Below are positions 15,372 through 23,390 of a stretch of 64,000 bases of DNA, piece by piece. Under the pieces are notes generated by a model that saw only the letters and a list, made by a program, of their open reading frames with translations, ran no database searches and had not been told where the DNA came from. Positions within the stretch are counted from its first letter, which is position 1; the number at the start of each line of letters is the position of its first letter. The DNA lies in assembly GCA_036008175.1 (NCBI GenBank), contig DASYOB010000004.1:1-64000 (forward strand), written 5' to 3'. This DNA comes from DATARH01 sp036008175 (GTDB lineage: Bacteria; Pseudomonadota; Alphaproteobacteria; ATCC43930; CGMCC-115725). The position numbers and the translations under genes are program-made.

Positions 15372-16622
15372 ATGCAACCAATCGAACTCAATGGCCGCAT
15401 TTACTGCCGGCCGCGGCGGCCGACCGTTGTCATCTGCGCCGATGGCTGCGACCCCACCTATATCGAGGCGGGACTGGAAGCCGGGGTGTTGCCGACAATC
15501 GCGCGCTGGCGCGAGGCCGGATTCTATGCCGTCGGCGACGCGGCGATGCCGACCTTCACCAACCCGAACAATCTGTCGATCGTCACGGGCGCGCCGCCTT
15601 CAGTGCACGGCATCTCCGGCAATTTCGCGCTCGACCGCGATAGCGGCGCCGAGGTGATGATGACCGACCCGGACATGGTGCGCGGCGACACGGTGCTCGC
15701 ATTGATGTCGCAGACCGGCGTGTCGGTCGCGGCGATCACGGCCAAGGACAAACTGCGCCGGATGCTCGGCCGCGGCGTCGCGATCGGCGCGCGCGGCATC
15801 TGCCTCTCCTCCGAGCGGGCGGATGAATGCACTGAGGAAGAGCACGGCATAGCCGACGTCGAGGCGCTGGTCGGACGCGCGAAGCCGGATATGTATTCAG
15901 CCGATTTGTCGCTTTTCGTGCTCGACGCCGGCATCCGCCTCATCGAGCAGCGCCGAGCGGAGCTGCTGTATCTGTCGCTGTCCGACTATGTGCAGCACGG
16001 GCACGCACCGGACGAGCCGGAGGCGCTCGAATTTCACCAAGCGCTCGACCAGCGGCTGGCGCGGCTTGCCGCGCTCGGCAGCGTCGTCGCGGTGACCGCG
16101 GATCACGGTATGAACGACAAGGCCCTCGCCGACGGACGCCCGCATGTGCTGTTCCTCGAAGACATCCTCAACGCCGAATTCGGCGCCGGCTCGGTGCGGG
16201 TCATCTGCCCGATCACCGACCCGTTCGTGCGACATCACGGCGCGCTCGGCTCGTTCGTCCGGGTCTACCGCAAAAAGGGTGTGACCCTGGCGACCCTGGC
16301 GCAGGCGGTGCAGCTGCTGCCGGGGGTCGATACGGTCCTGACCCGCGAGGAAGCCTCAAGGCTATGGGAGCTGCCCTATGACCGCGAGGCCGATCTGGTG
16401 GTGACCGGCGATCGCAACACGGTCATCGGCGCGAGCGCGGCGGAGCACGATCTGTCGGCGCTGGCGGGTCACCGGCTGCGCTCGCATGGCGGGGTGGGCG
16501 AGCAGCGCGTGCCATTCCTGCTGTCGGAGCCGGTCATTTCGGAGTACCGGGAGCTCGCCGAATCGCGTGCATTGCGCAATTTCGATATCTTCGACTTCGC
16601 ACTGAACGGGATCGTACCTTAG
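15372..16622 (+). CDS. phnA: Phosphonoacetate hydrolase
   Basis: A 416-residue alkaline-phosphatase-superfamily enzyme that matches phosphonoacetate hydrolase, which cleaves the C-P bond of phosphonoacetate to acetate and phosphate with two Zn2+ ions. Expected residues are visible: Asp24 (CADG), the nucleophile Thr63 (TFTNPNNLSIVTG), Asp and His in SLSDYVQHGHAP, Asp-His in TADHGMND and the late His in LRSHGGVGEQ. Length is typical. GGAG lies six bases before the ATG. No phosphonate uptake genes, aminotransferase or LysR regulator are next to it, unlike in known phn clusters. Its TAG stop lies within a palindromic repeat. Confidence 0.92.
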   Translation: MQPIELNGRIYCRPRRPTVVICADGCDPTYIEAGLEAGVLPTIARWREAGFYAVGDAAMPTFTNPNNLSIVTGAPPSVHGISGNFALDRDSGAEVMMTDPDMVRGDTVLALMSQTGVSVAAITAKDKLRRMLGRGVAIGARGICLSSERADECTEEEHGIADVEALVGRAKPDMYSADLSLFVLDAGIRLIEQRRAELLYLSLSDYVQHGHAPDEPEALEFHQALDQRLARLAALGSVVAVTADHGMNDKALADGRPHVLFLEDILNAEFGAGSVRVICPITDPFVRHHGALGSFVRVYRKKGVTLATLAQAVQLLPGVDTVLTREEASRLWELPYDREADLVVTGDRNTVIGASAAEHDLSALAGHRLRSHGGVGEQRVPFLLSEPVISEYRELAESRALRNFDIFDFALNGIVP

Positions 16623-16692
16623 TGCGGTGGATTTGAAGTTCCCATCATTTCGATGGCGGCCGCGCTTGGGAACTTCAAATCCAAACCACACT
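16621..16692. repeat. Palindromic repeat unit A (AGTGYG ends)
   Basis: Arms 16621-16644 and 16667-16692 are nearly perfect inverted repeats (they share GGATTTGAAGTTCCCA and its complement), around a 22-base centre. The ends read AGTGCGGT and ACCACACT. The first two bases belong to the phnA stop codon. As RNA it would be a very stable hairpin and could stop transcription from phnA. Confidence 0.75.
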
Positions 16693-16710
16693 AGCTTTGA
16701 ATGTGTTGCT

Positions 16711-16781
16711 AGTGTGCTTTCGAACCCGAAATTCGATACAAGCCGGCCCCGAGACACCGCGAATTTCGGGTTCGGCACACT
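16711..16781. repeat. Palindromic repeat unit B (AGTGTG ends)
   Basis: Arms 16711-16735 and 16760-16781 pair over CGAACCCGAAATTCG and its complement, with outer AGTGTG / CACACT matching. It starts 18 bases after unit A, is the same size (71 against 72 bases) and shares the terminal hexamer, but has a different arm sequence. It ends 12 bases before the next start codon, so the downstream gene's leader contains it. Confidence 0.75.
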
Positions 16782-16793
16782 GGGAACCATGAC

Positions 16794-18071
16794 ATGAGCG
16801 AACAGCGCACGGTCATCGTCATCTGCGACAGCCTGCGGGCCGATCTGATCAGCCCGAGCGACACGCCGTTCCTGAGCGAATTGTCGGAACGCGCGGCGGC
16901 TTTTACGGCGCATCGCAGCGTGTTTCCGTCGACAACGAGGGCGAGCGCCGCCTCGATCGCGACCGGCTGCCGACCGGCGCGCCACGGGCTCCTCGGCAAC
17001 ACGATGGCGCTCGACGAGGGCGAGGGCCTCGTTTGTCGCTCGGCCGGCGCCCCGGACTTTCGCGACAGGATGCGGCGTGCCACCGGCCGGACCTTGCGGG
17101 TGCCGACCCTGGCCGAACGGCTGCGCTGGCACGGCGAGACCTCGATCAGCGTCGCCAATGTGTCGCCTGGCGCCGCCTATTTCCAAGACCCGGACGGCCA
17201 TGGCTGGGTCTATCACGCGGCCGGCAGCTATGGGCCGGGTTGCCGCGCGGTTGACGATCCGGCGAGCGCCAAGCTCAAGAAAGGCATCGCCGGCGACCGC
17301 GCGATGACCGAGCGGTTCTGCTCCGAGATCCTGGAAGAGCGCGCGCCGTCGCTGGCAATCCTGTGGCTCTCCGAGCCTGATTATACCGGCCACCATTCGC
17401 CGCTCGGGTCGCCCGAGCATCGCACCGCGATCGCCGGCGCCGACGCGTTGGTAAAGCACGTATTCGAGACGGTGCGCCGGCTCGACCCGTCGAGTGAGAA
17501 CATCCTGTTCGTGACCGGCTCCGATCACGGGATGGAGACGGTGGCGCACGGCGTCGACCTGAACGAGTTGTTGATCGCCGCCGGACTGAAGCAGGGGCCA
17601 GAATCGCGCGAATTGGTGGTGGCCCCGAACGGCACCGCGGCGACACTCTATTTCGCCGAGCCCGACGGCGATCTGGTGCCGCGGGTCGGGCGCTTTCTCG
17701 CCGCGGAAAACTGGGTCGGCGAGCTGTTCGTCGGCGATCGGCTTGCCGCCGCCGGGCTGCCGACCGACACGCCGATGCGGATCGCGCTGTCGCTGGCCGG
17801 CGAGGACAAGCTCAATCCCCATGGCGTCGCCGGCTACGCCCCGATCGTGCTCGACCCCTCCGACAGCGAAAGCAAGATCGGCTTTGGCCAGCATGGCGGC
17901 CTTGGCCCCAACGAGCAGCACCCATTCCTGATGATCGAGGGCGGCGGGTTCATCCCCGGCCGCCACAGCGAGCCGAGCTCGCTGATCGACATCGCGCCGA
18001 CCGTGCTGCGGCATTTGCACATGGATCACGACGATATGGACGGGCGCGCCTTGCCGCGCAGCGCGGACTGA
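16794..18071 (+). CDS. Alkaline-phosphatase-superfamily phosphodiesterase/nucleotide pyrophosphatase
   Basis: A 425-residue type I phosphodiesterase/nucleotide pyrophosphatase-like enzyme. Seen in order are the first metal Asp in ICDSLRADL (about 10-18), the nucleophile Thr region FPSTTRASAASIATG (about 44-58), the Asp/His pair in SEPDYTGHHSPLG, the Asp-His in TGSDHGME and the late His in GFGQHGGLGPNEQHPFL. These make the two-metal site complete. The family hydrolyses phosphodiesters, pyrophosphates or C-P bonds; the substrate is unknown. It follows phnA on the same strand, an enzyme of the same superfamily, which suggests related phosphorus chemistry. Confidence 0.85.
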   Translation: MSEQRTVIVICDSLRADLISPSDTPFLSELSERAAAFTAHRSVFPSTTRASAASIATGCRPARHGLLGNTMALDEGEGLVCRSAGAPDFRDRMRRATGRTLRVPTLAERLRWHGETSISVANVSPGAAYFQDPDGHGWVYHAAGSYGPGCRAVDDPASAKLKKGIAGDRAMTERFCSEILEERAPSLAILWLSEPDYTGHHSPLGSPEHRTAIAGADALVKHVFETVRRLDPSSENILFVTGSDHGMETVAHGVDLNELLIAAGLKQGPESRELVVAPNGTAATLYFAEPDGDLVPRVGRFLAAENWVGELFVGDRLAAAGLPTDTPMRIALSLAGEDKLNPHGVAGYAPIVLDPSDSESKIGFGQHGGLGPNEQHPFLMIEGGGFIPGRHSEPSSLIDIAPTVLRHLHMDHDDMDGRALPRSAD

Positions 18072-18185
18072 GCCCCGCCCCTCTACAAATTATTCACTGC
18101 CGGGCTTCTGCGATGAACCAAACGCCTGGCCAACCGTTATCGTCGATCAATATCGACATACGATATCTCTGCTTGTCGCTGTCGA

Positions 18186-18497
18186 ATGGATGATCGGTTC
18201 CTCTATGCCGGACTGATCCGGCTGCACGTTCTCCACCATGCGGTGCAGGAGCCGGTTTATGGACTGGCGATGATCGAGGAACTGGCGCGACACGGCTACA
18301 AGCTGAGCGCCGGAACGCTCTACCCGATCCTGCACGGGCTTGAGGAACGCGGCTATCTGACATCGACCGAACAGCGGTCGGGAAGTGCAATGCGACGCAT
18401 CTACCGCGCAACCCTATCTGGCAGGGAAGCGCTCGCCGTCGCGAAGCTCAAGGTACGCGAACTTTTTGGTGAGCTGTTTGAGGACGACGCGGAATGA
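18186..18497 (+). CDS. PadR-family transcriptional regulator
   Basis: A 103-residue PadR-type winged-helix regulator lacking the longer C-terminal domain (subfamily with a short dimerisation helix). The core is clear: IRLHVLHHAVQEPVYGLAMIEEL (helix 1-2), LSAGTLYPILHGLEERGYLTS (recognition helix), the wing RRIYRATLSGREAL and a C-terminal helix VAKLKVRELFGELFED. Such proteins usually repress their own operon until a small phenolic or toxic ligand binds. The stop overlaps the ATG of the multicopper oxidase gene by four bases (ATGA), so the two are translationally coupled and the oxidase is the probable target. Confidence 0.88.
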   Translation: MDDRFLYAGLIRLHVLHHAVQEPVYGLAMIEELARHGYKLSAGTLYPILHGLEERGYLTSTEQRSGSAMRRIYRATLSGREALAVAKLKVRELFGELFEDDAE

Positions 18498-19957
18498 AGC
18501 AGGTCGTGAGGATCGATCGCCGCTCGCTACTGGCTTGCGCGGGGCTGGCTCCTCTGGTCGGGGCGATGCCGCTTGCTGCGCGCGCCGCTGAAGAAGCAGC
18601 CGCCGAAAAGGCCGATTACACGCTGCGTATCGCCACCGGTCTCGTCGAGCTTTCGCCGGAGCATATCGTATCGACGACGCTCTACAACGGTCAGTTCCCC
18701 GGGCCACTGATCACGCTGCAGGAGGGAAAGCGGTTCGTGGTCGATGTCCACAACGATACCGACGTGCCTGAACTCGTTCATTGGCACGGACAGATGCTTC
18801 CTTGCGATGTCGATGGTGCCTCCGAGGAGGGGACCCCCTTCATCCCGCCGCATGGGATGCGTCGTATCGCCTTTGTCCCGAAACCGGCGGGGTTCCGCTT
18901 CGTGCACACACATGTGGTCGCCGGCAATGATCTCAACCGAGGCACCTATACCGGGCAAGCAGCGCCGGTTTACATCGAACCGGCAAACAACCCCGGCGCG
19001 TATGATCGCGAAGTGTTTCTGGTGCTAAAGGAGTTCGCGCCGTCCTTCAGCCAAGGCGGCGACATGCAACAGGAGGCGCTGACGGGCCCGCCGATTGCGG
19101 CATTGCAGCAGATCGGCGAAAAGCTCGACCAGCAGTTCAAAGGTCCGAAAGGCTACGAAGTCGGCTACGAGTTTTTCAGCATCAACGGCAAACAACTCGG
19201 CCACGGCGAGCCGATCCGCGTCAAACAGGGCGAGCGCGTGCTGTTCCATATCTTGAATGCCAGCGCCGGCGAGATCCGCAGCCTCGCCCTGCCGGGGCAT
19301 CTATTCCATGTCGTCGCTCTCGACGGCAATCCGGTCCCGACGCCAGTCGACGTGCCTGTCCTTTGGCTTGGCACGGCCGAGCGTATATCGGCGATCGTCG
19401 ACACGAACCATCCGGGGATCTGGGTCATGGGCGACCTCGCCGAGGATGACCGCCAGCACGGTATGGGTATCGTCGTCGAGTACACCGGGCGCGGCGGCAA
19501 GCCGCAATGGGTGAAGCCGGCGTCCTTCCGTTGGGATTACACACGGTTTGGCATGGCCACCGGACAGCCGGCGCCGCCCGACGAGACGATCGAGATTACG
19601 GCTGTCAAGCACAATGCGGAGGACCATGGGTTCAACCGCTGGCTCCTCAACGGCGAAGCCTTTTCGATGCAGACGATGAAGCCGACGTATACGGTTCGGC
19701 AAGGCGGCCGCTATCGATTGAAATTCCACAACGCGAGCGACGATATTCACCCGCTGCACCTGCACCGCCACAGCTTCGAGCTCGTACGGGTCGGCGGCAA
19801 GCCGACGGCAGGAGTGATCAAGGACGTCGTGATGCTGGGCGGGTATCAAGAAGTCGAGTTCGATTTCGTGGCAGACAATCCGGGTTTAACCCTGTTCCAC
19901 TGCCACCAGCAATTGCACATGGATTTCGGCTTTATGGCGCTCTTCAGATACACATGA
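18494..19957 (+). CDS. Exported multicopper oxidase
   Basis: A 487-residue three-domain multicopper oxidase that would oxidise a metal ion or phenolic substrate and reduce O2 to water in the periplasm. A Tat-like signal (DRRSLLACAGLAP..., cleavage near residue 31) precedes the mature protein. Copper ligand clusters are HWHG (His96, His98), VHTHVV (His138, His140), HPLHLHRHSF near residue 420 and HCHQQLHMDFGFM near 470, the last giving the type 1 Cys and a Met axial ligand. It is sandwiched between a PadR regulator (4-base overlap) and a ChrA transporter (7-base gap), so a role in metal or phenolic detoxification is likely. Confidence 0.9.
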   Translation: MKQVVRIDRRSLLACAGLAPLVGAMPLAARAAEEAAAEKADYTLRIATGLVELSPEHIVSTTLYNGQFPGPLITLQEGKRFVVDVHNDTDVPELVHWHGQMLPCDVDGASEEGTPFIPPHGMRRIAFVPKPAGFRFVHTHVVAGNDLNRGTYTGQAAPVYIEPANNPGAYDREVFLVLKEFAPSFSQGGDMQQEALTGPPIAALQQIGEKLDQQFKGPKGYEVGYEFFSINGKQLGHGEPIRVKQGERVLFHILNASAGEIRSLALPGHLFHVVALDGNPVPTPVDVPVLWLGTAERISAIVDTNHPGIWVMGDLAEDDRQHGMGIVVEYTGRGGKPQWVKPASFRWDYTRFGMATGQPAPPDETIEITAVKHNAEDHGFNRWLLNGEAFSMQTMKPTYTVRQGGRYRLKFHNASDDIHPLHLHRHSFELVRVGGKPTAGVIKDVVMLGGYQEVEFDFVADNPGLTLFHCHQQLHMDFGFMALFRYT

Positions 19958-19964
19958 GCGGTCG

Positions 19965-21203
19965 ATGACGATCGCGGCGCCGACGGCTAAAACCGAGAGT
20001 CGCCAGGGCGGTTCGGCGCTTGAAGTCCTGCGGGCCTTTCTGCGCCTGGGTGTGACCAGCTTCGGCGGGCCGGTCGCGCATCTCGGGTATTTTCGGGCGG
20101 AATTCGTCCAACGGCGACAATGGTTGGACGAGGCCGTCTATGCCGACATCGTCGCGCTGTGCCAATTCCTGCCCGGGCCGGCAAGCAGTCAGGTTGGCAT
20201 CAGCATCGGCATCCTGCGCGCCGGCCTGCCGGGCGCGTTGATGGCGTGGCTCGGCTTCACGATGCCGTCAGCCGTGGCGATGATTCTGTTCGGCTATGGC
20301 GTCACCCGGTTCGGCGATCTGTCGGGCGCCGCCTGGCTGCACGGCCTCAAGATCGTCGCGGTGGCGGTCGTGGCGCAAGCAGTGTGGGGGATGGCGCGGA
20401 GCCTCTGCCCCGACCGCGAGCGCGCCACGATCGCCGTCGGTGCGGCGATCCTCGCGCTCGCCATACCGTCGGCCGCGGGCCAGGTCGGCGCCATCGCCGC
20501 CGGCGGGCTGATCGGCTGGAGCCTGCTCGGAGGAGGAGCGGCGGCAGCGCCGCCGGGTCCGCCGCTTGCCGTGTATCTGCCGCGTGCCCTGTCGCTGGCC
20601 GCGATCGCCGCCTTCTTCGTGCTGCTGATCGGATTGCCGCTGCTCGCCGCGGCATTTCCGCTGCAGCCGCTCAAGCTGTTCGACTCGTTCTATCGCTCGG
20701 GTTCGCTGGTGTTTGGCGGCGGGCATGTCGTCTTGCCGCTGCTGCAGGCAGAGGTGGTGCCGACGGGTTGGGTGTCGAACGACGCCTTCCTTGCCGGTTA
20801 CGGCGCGGCGCAGGCGGTGCCGGGACCGCTGTTCACTTTCTCCGCGTATCTTGGAACGGTGATGGGCCCCGCACCGAACGGCTGGATCGGCGGCCTGATC
20901 TGCCTCGCGGCGATTTTCCTGCCGTCCTTCCTGCTGCTGATCGGCGCCTTGCCTTTCTGGGACAGCTTGCGGCGGCGGCCGGCTGTGCAGTCGGCCTTGC
21001 GTGGGGTCAACGCCGCCGTGGTCGGGCTGCTGTTGGCGGCGCTCTACCGTCCGGTCTGGACCAGCGCGATTTTTACGCCGGCCGATTTCGCCATCGGCAT
21101 CGTTGCCTTCCTGCTCCTGACGCTCTGGGCGGTGCCGCCCTGGCTGGTGGTTATTCTCGGCGCCCTTGCGGCCAGCACCGTTGCGCTGATCGCTCCGGTT
21201 TAG
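19965..21203 (+). CDS. chrA: ChrA-family chromate transporter
   Basis: A 412-residue inner-membrane protein of the two-domain (long-chain) CHR family, which exports chromate by the proton-motive force. Both homologous halves show the hallmark segments: FLRLGVTSFGGPVAHLGYFR with LCQFLPGPASSQVGISIG in the N half, and SGSLVFGGGHVVLPLLQAEVV with GYGAAQAVPGPLFTFSAYLG in the C half. About ten membrane helices are expected. It starts seven bases after the multicopper oxidase stop, so both are probably on one transcript. Its last bases overlap the convergent mepA gene. Confidence 0.92.
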   Translation: MTIAAPTAKTESRQGGSALEVLRAFLRLGVTSFGGPVAHLGYFRAEFVQRRQWLDEAVYADIVALCQFLPGPASSQVGISIGILRAGLPGALMAWLGFTMPSAVAMILFGYGVTRFGDLSGAAWLHGLKIVAVAVVAQAVWGMARSLCPDRERATIAVGAAILALAIPSAAGQVGAIAAGGLIGWSLLGGGAAAAPPGPPLAVYLPRALSLAAIAAFFVLLIGLPLLAAAFPLQPLKLFDSFYRSGSLVFGGGHVVLPLLQAEVVPTGWVSNDAFLAGYGAAQAVPGPLFTFSAYLGTVMGPAPNGWIGGLICLAAIFLPSFLLLIGALPFWDSLRRRPAVQSALRGVNAAVVGLLLAALYRPVWTSAIFTPADFAIGIVAFLLLTLWAVPPWLVVILGALAASTVALIAPV

Positions 21204-22153
21204 CGCCCCGGCACCAGCGCAGCGCACGCCGAGGGCAGATCGGCGAGGCGCAGCGGCTTGCGCGGCGGCCCGGGCTTTGGATGTAGCGCTTCTTCGGTAA
21301 ACCACCAGCCGAGCTCGCCGCAGCCGTCGCCGGGTGGCGGCGGCGCCTGCTCCTGGCATTGCGACTGGCCGGTTGGGCAGGAGAGCCGCAGGTGGAAATG
21401 ATAGTTGTGCCCCCACCACGGCCGAATCAGCCGCAGCCAGCCGCGATCCGCACCAGCCTCGCGGCAGAGCGCGCGCTTGATCGCCGCGTTCACGAAAATC
21501 CGCGCCACCCCGGGACTGCGGGCGACGGTCTCGAGCAGCTTGCGGTGCTGCGGCGTCCATACCGAGGGATCGATGTCGAGCCTATTGCCGGCCACCACAT
21601 CGGTCGCCGGCATCTCGTCGCGTTCGGCCGGGGTGAGCCGCCGATCCGGCATCGGCGTCAGCCAGATATCCGCCTCCATCCCGATCTGGTGCGAGGCGTG
21701 ACCGGTCAGCATCGGCCCGCCCCGGGGCTGCGCGATATCGCCGACCAAGAGCCCCGGCCATCCCGCTGCGGCGGGAAGCGCCGCCGCCAGCCGCTCCAAA
21801 AACGAAATCAGCACGGGGTCGCCCCAGGCGCGATTGCGCGAGGGCCGCATGACCTGCCAATTGGGCCCGTCCGCCGGCAGCTGCTGCGCCCCGGCGAGGC
21901 AGCCATCCGAATAGCTGCCGATCGGTCGCGCCGGGCCGGGTGCCGGCGTGGCAGCGAGCCCGAACAGCCGCTTCGCCGCATCCGCCGGCAGCTGCGCCAG
22001 GGCGCGCTGCCGGTTGGCAGCTTCCTCGGCGGCCGTGTCCTGCGCCCGGGCCGAGCCGGTTGCAGCTGCTAGTAGAGCGGCAACCGCAAATAGTACCGGG
22101 ACGAGGCTTTTTGCTATCTGCGGTCGGCTAGTTTTCGCTAAATTAAGGATCAA
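21200..22153 (-). CDS. mepA: Penicillin-insensitive murein endopeptidase
   Basis: A 317-residue exported LAS-type (peptidase M74) metallopeptidase that cuts D-Ala-meso-DAP cross-links in peptidoglycan. A signal peptide covers about residues 1-37 (cut near ARA-Q). Zn ligands are seen in GHASHQIGMEADIW (His and Asp) and in NYHFHLRL (His). Cys residues in the C-terminal third probably form disulfides, as in the family. The start is a TTG at 22153; no ATG or GTG lies in frame before the mature sequence. The stop overlaps that of chrA. The divK gene diverges only 28-85 bases away, depending on its true start. Confidence 0.9.
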   Translation of the reverse strand: MILNLAKTSRPQIAKSLVPVLFAVAALLAAATGSARAQDTAAEEAANRQRALAQLPADAAKRLFGLAATPAPGPARPIGSYSDGCLAGAQQLPADGPNWQVMRPSRNRAWGDPVLISFLERLAAALPAAAGWPGLLVGDIAQPRGGPMLTGHASHQIGMEADIWLTPMPDRRLTPAERDEMPATDVVAGNRLDIDPSVWTPQHRKLLETVARSPGVARIFVNAAIKRALCREAGADRGWLRLIRPWWGHNYHFHLRLSCPTGQSQCQEQAPPPPGDGCGELGWWFTEEALHPKPGPPRKPLRLADLPSACAALVPGR

Positions 22154-22238
22154 TTTCGGTGAACTCCGCGGTGAGCAGGATATGATCTACCGCACGCCCT
22201 CCTGTTTATCGGCCGGCAATGCGCACCAACCTTGTTCA

Positions 22239-22640
22239 ATGGAAGCCAGCGAACCTTTTCGGTCCGACACGAAGCGGATCCTGATCATCGAGGACAATGA
22301 GCTTAACATGAAGCTCTTGAAGGATGTCCTCGAAGCGCATGGCTATGGCATCATCGCAAGTCGCTACGGGGCCAAGGCACTCGAACTTGCCCGCCGGCAC
22401 CGGCCGCACCTGATCCTGATGGACATTCAGCTGCCGGATATTTCGGGACTCGAAGCCGCGCGCCAGCTGAAAGAAAGCCAGGAAACCCAATCCATTCCGA
22501 TCATCGCGATCACCGCCTTCGCGATGGCCGGGGACGAGCGCAAAACGCTGGCGAGCGGTTGCGACGCTTATATCGCCAAGCCGATCAGGCTGCGCGAGTT
22601 TCTGGATGCGGTCGAGACCTTCATCGGCGCCGCGAAATAA
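22239..22640 (+). CDS. divK: DivK-type single-domain response regulator
   Basis: A receiver domain without an output domain, closest in sequence to the cell-cycle regulator DivK of alphaproteobacteria, which relays phosphorylation between DivJ/PleC-type kinases and the CtrA pathway. Typical residues are the acidic pair in LIIEDNELNMKLL, the phospho-acceptor Asp62 in LILMDIQLPDISGLE, Thr in ITAFAMAGDE and Lys114 in YIAKPI. ATG 22239 gives 133 residues; an in-frame ATG at 22182 would add 19 residues unlike DivK and its AGG lies too close to the ATG. pleD, its usual neighbour, is not next to it. Confidence 0.88.
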   Translation: MEASEPFRSDTKRILIIEDNELNMKLLKDVLEAHGYGIIASRYGAKALELARRHRPHLILMDIQLPDISGLEAARQLKESQETQSIPIIAITAFAMAGDERKTLASGCDAYIAKPIRLREFLDAVETFIGAAK

Positions 22641-22748
22641 GTGTCGTAGCCACGCATCCATTTGCCGACTGAGCGCCACCCTTTCCGCGACGGCGGCGGC
22701 GGAGTAGTTTCGGGAGCGTTCTGCGGCTTATGGGATCAAGGCGCCAGC

Positions 22749-23390
22749 ATGAGGCTCTACGGCTATTTCCGTTCCTCCGCCGCGTTTCGCGTGCGCATCG
22801 CACTCAATCTTAAAGGGCTGGCATACGAAGGCGCCTCCATTCATCTGCGCCGCGGCGACCAAGCGCAGGCGGGATTTCTCGCGGTCAATCCACAAGGGCT
22901 GGTTCCGGCGCTGGAAACCGATGGTCAGATCCTGATCCAGTCCATTGCCATCATCGAATACCTCGACGAAACGCATCCGGAGCCGCCACTTCTGCCGCGC
23001 GACGCGGCCGGCCGGGCCCGCGTCCGCGCGCTTGCCGCGATCGTCGCCTGCGACATTCACCCCCTAAACAACCTGCGCGTCTTGCGCTACTTGCACAGGC
23101 CGCTGGGACAGGACCAGACCGCGATCGAGACTTGGTACAATCACTGGATCGATGCCGGCTTCCAGGCTTTGGAGAGTAAGTTGGCCGGAGACGCGCGCAC
23201 CGGCGCGTTCTGCCATGGCGACGCGCCGGGTCTGGCCGATATCGCGCTCGTGCCACAGGTGGTGAACGCCGAGCGTTATGAACTTGATCTCGCCCCCTAT
23301 CCTACGATCAACAGGATCTTCGAAAATTGCATAAAGCTCGATGCCTTTGCCGACGCGCATCCGAATCGCCAACCCGATCGCGACGAATGA
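22749..23390 (+). CDS. maiA: Maleylacetoacetate isomerase (zeta-class glutathione transferase)
   Basis: A 213-residue zeta-class glutathione transferase that isomerises maleylacetoacetate (or maleylpyruvate) to the fumaryl form in tyrosine or aromatic catabolism. The active-site Ser pair is in YFRSSAAFRVRIALN, the cis-Pro in VNPQGLVPAL, the glutathione gamma-Glu site in QSIAIIEYLDE, and the C-terminal helical domain has GDAPGLADIALVPQVVNA. Fumarylacetoacetase and homogentisate dioxygenase are not adjacent. The stop overlaps the start of the downstream protease gene by four bases (ATGA), so the two are co-translated. Confidence 0.9.
   Translation: MRLYGYFRSSAAFRVRIALNLKGLAYEGASIHLRRGDQAQAGFLAVNPQGLVPALETDGQILIQSIAIIEYLDETHPEPPLLPRDAAGRARVRALAAIVACDIHPLNNLRVLRYLHRPLGQDQTAIETWYNHWIDAGFQALESKLAGDARTGAFCHGDAPGLADIALVPQVVNAERYELDLAPYPTINRIFENCIKLDAFADAHPNRQPDRDE

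Noticed and set aside
16711..16781. TTCGAACCCG as a tRNA T-loop
   Set aside because: No cloverleaf can be drawn; the bases belong to palindromic unit B. No tRNA was found anywhere in the window.
16362..18029. A 555-codon open frame on the - strand
   Set aside because: Antisense to the two phosphatase-superfamily genes, whose active-site motifs are clear; the frame has no start signal or family likeness and passes through the palindromic repeats.
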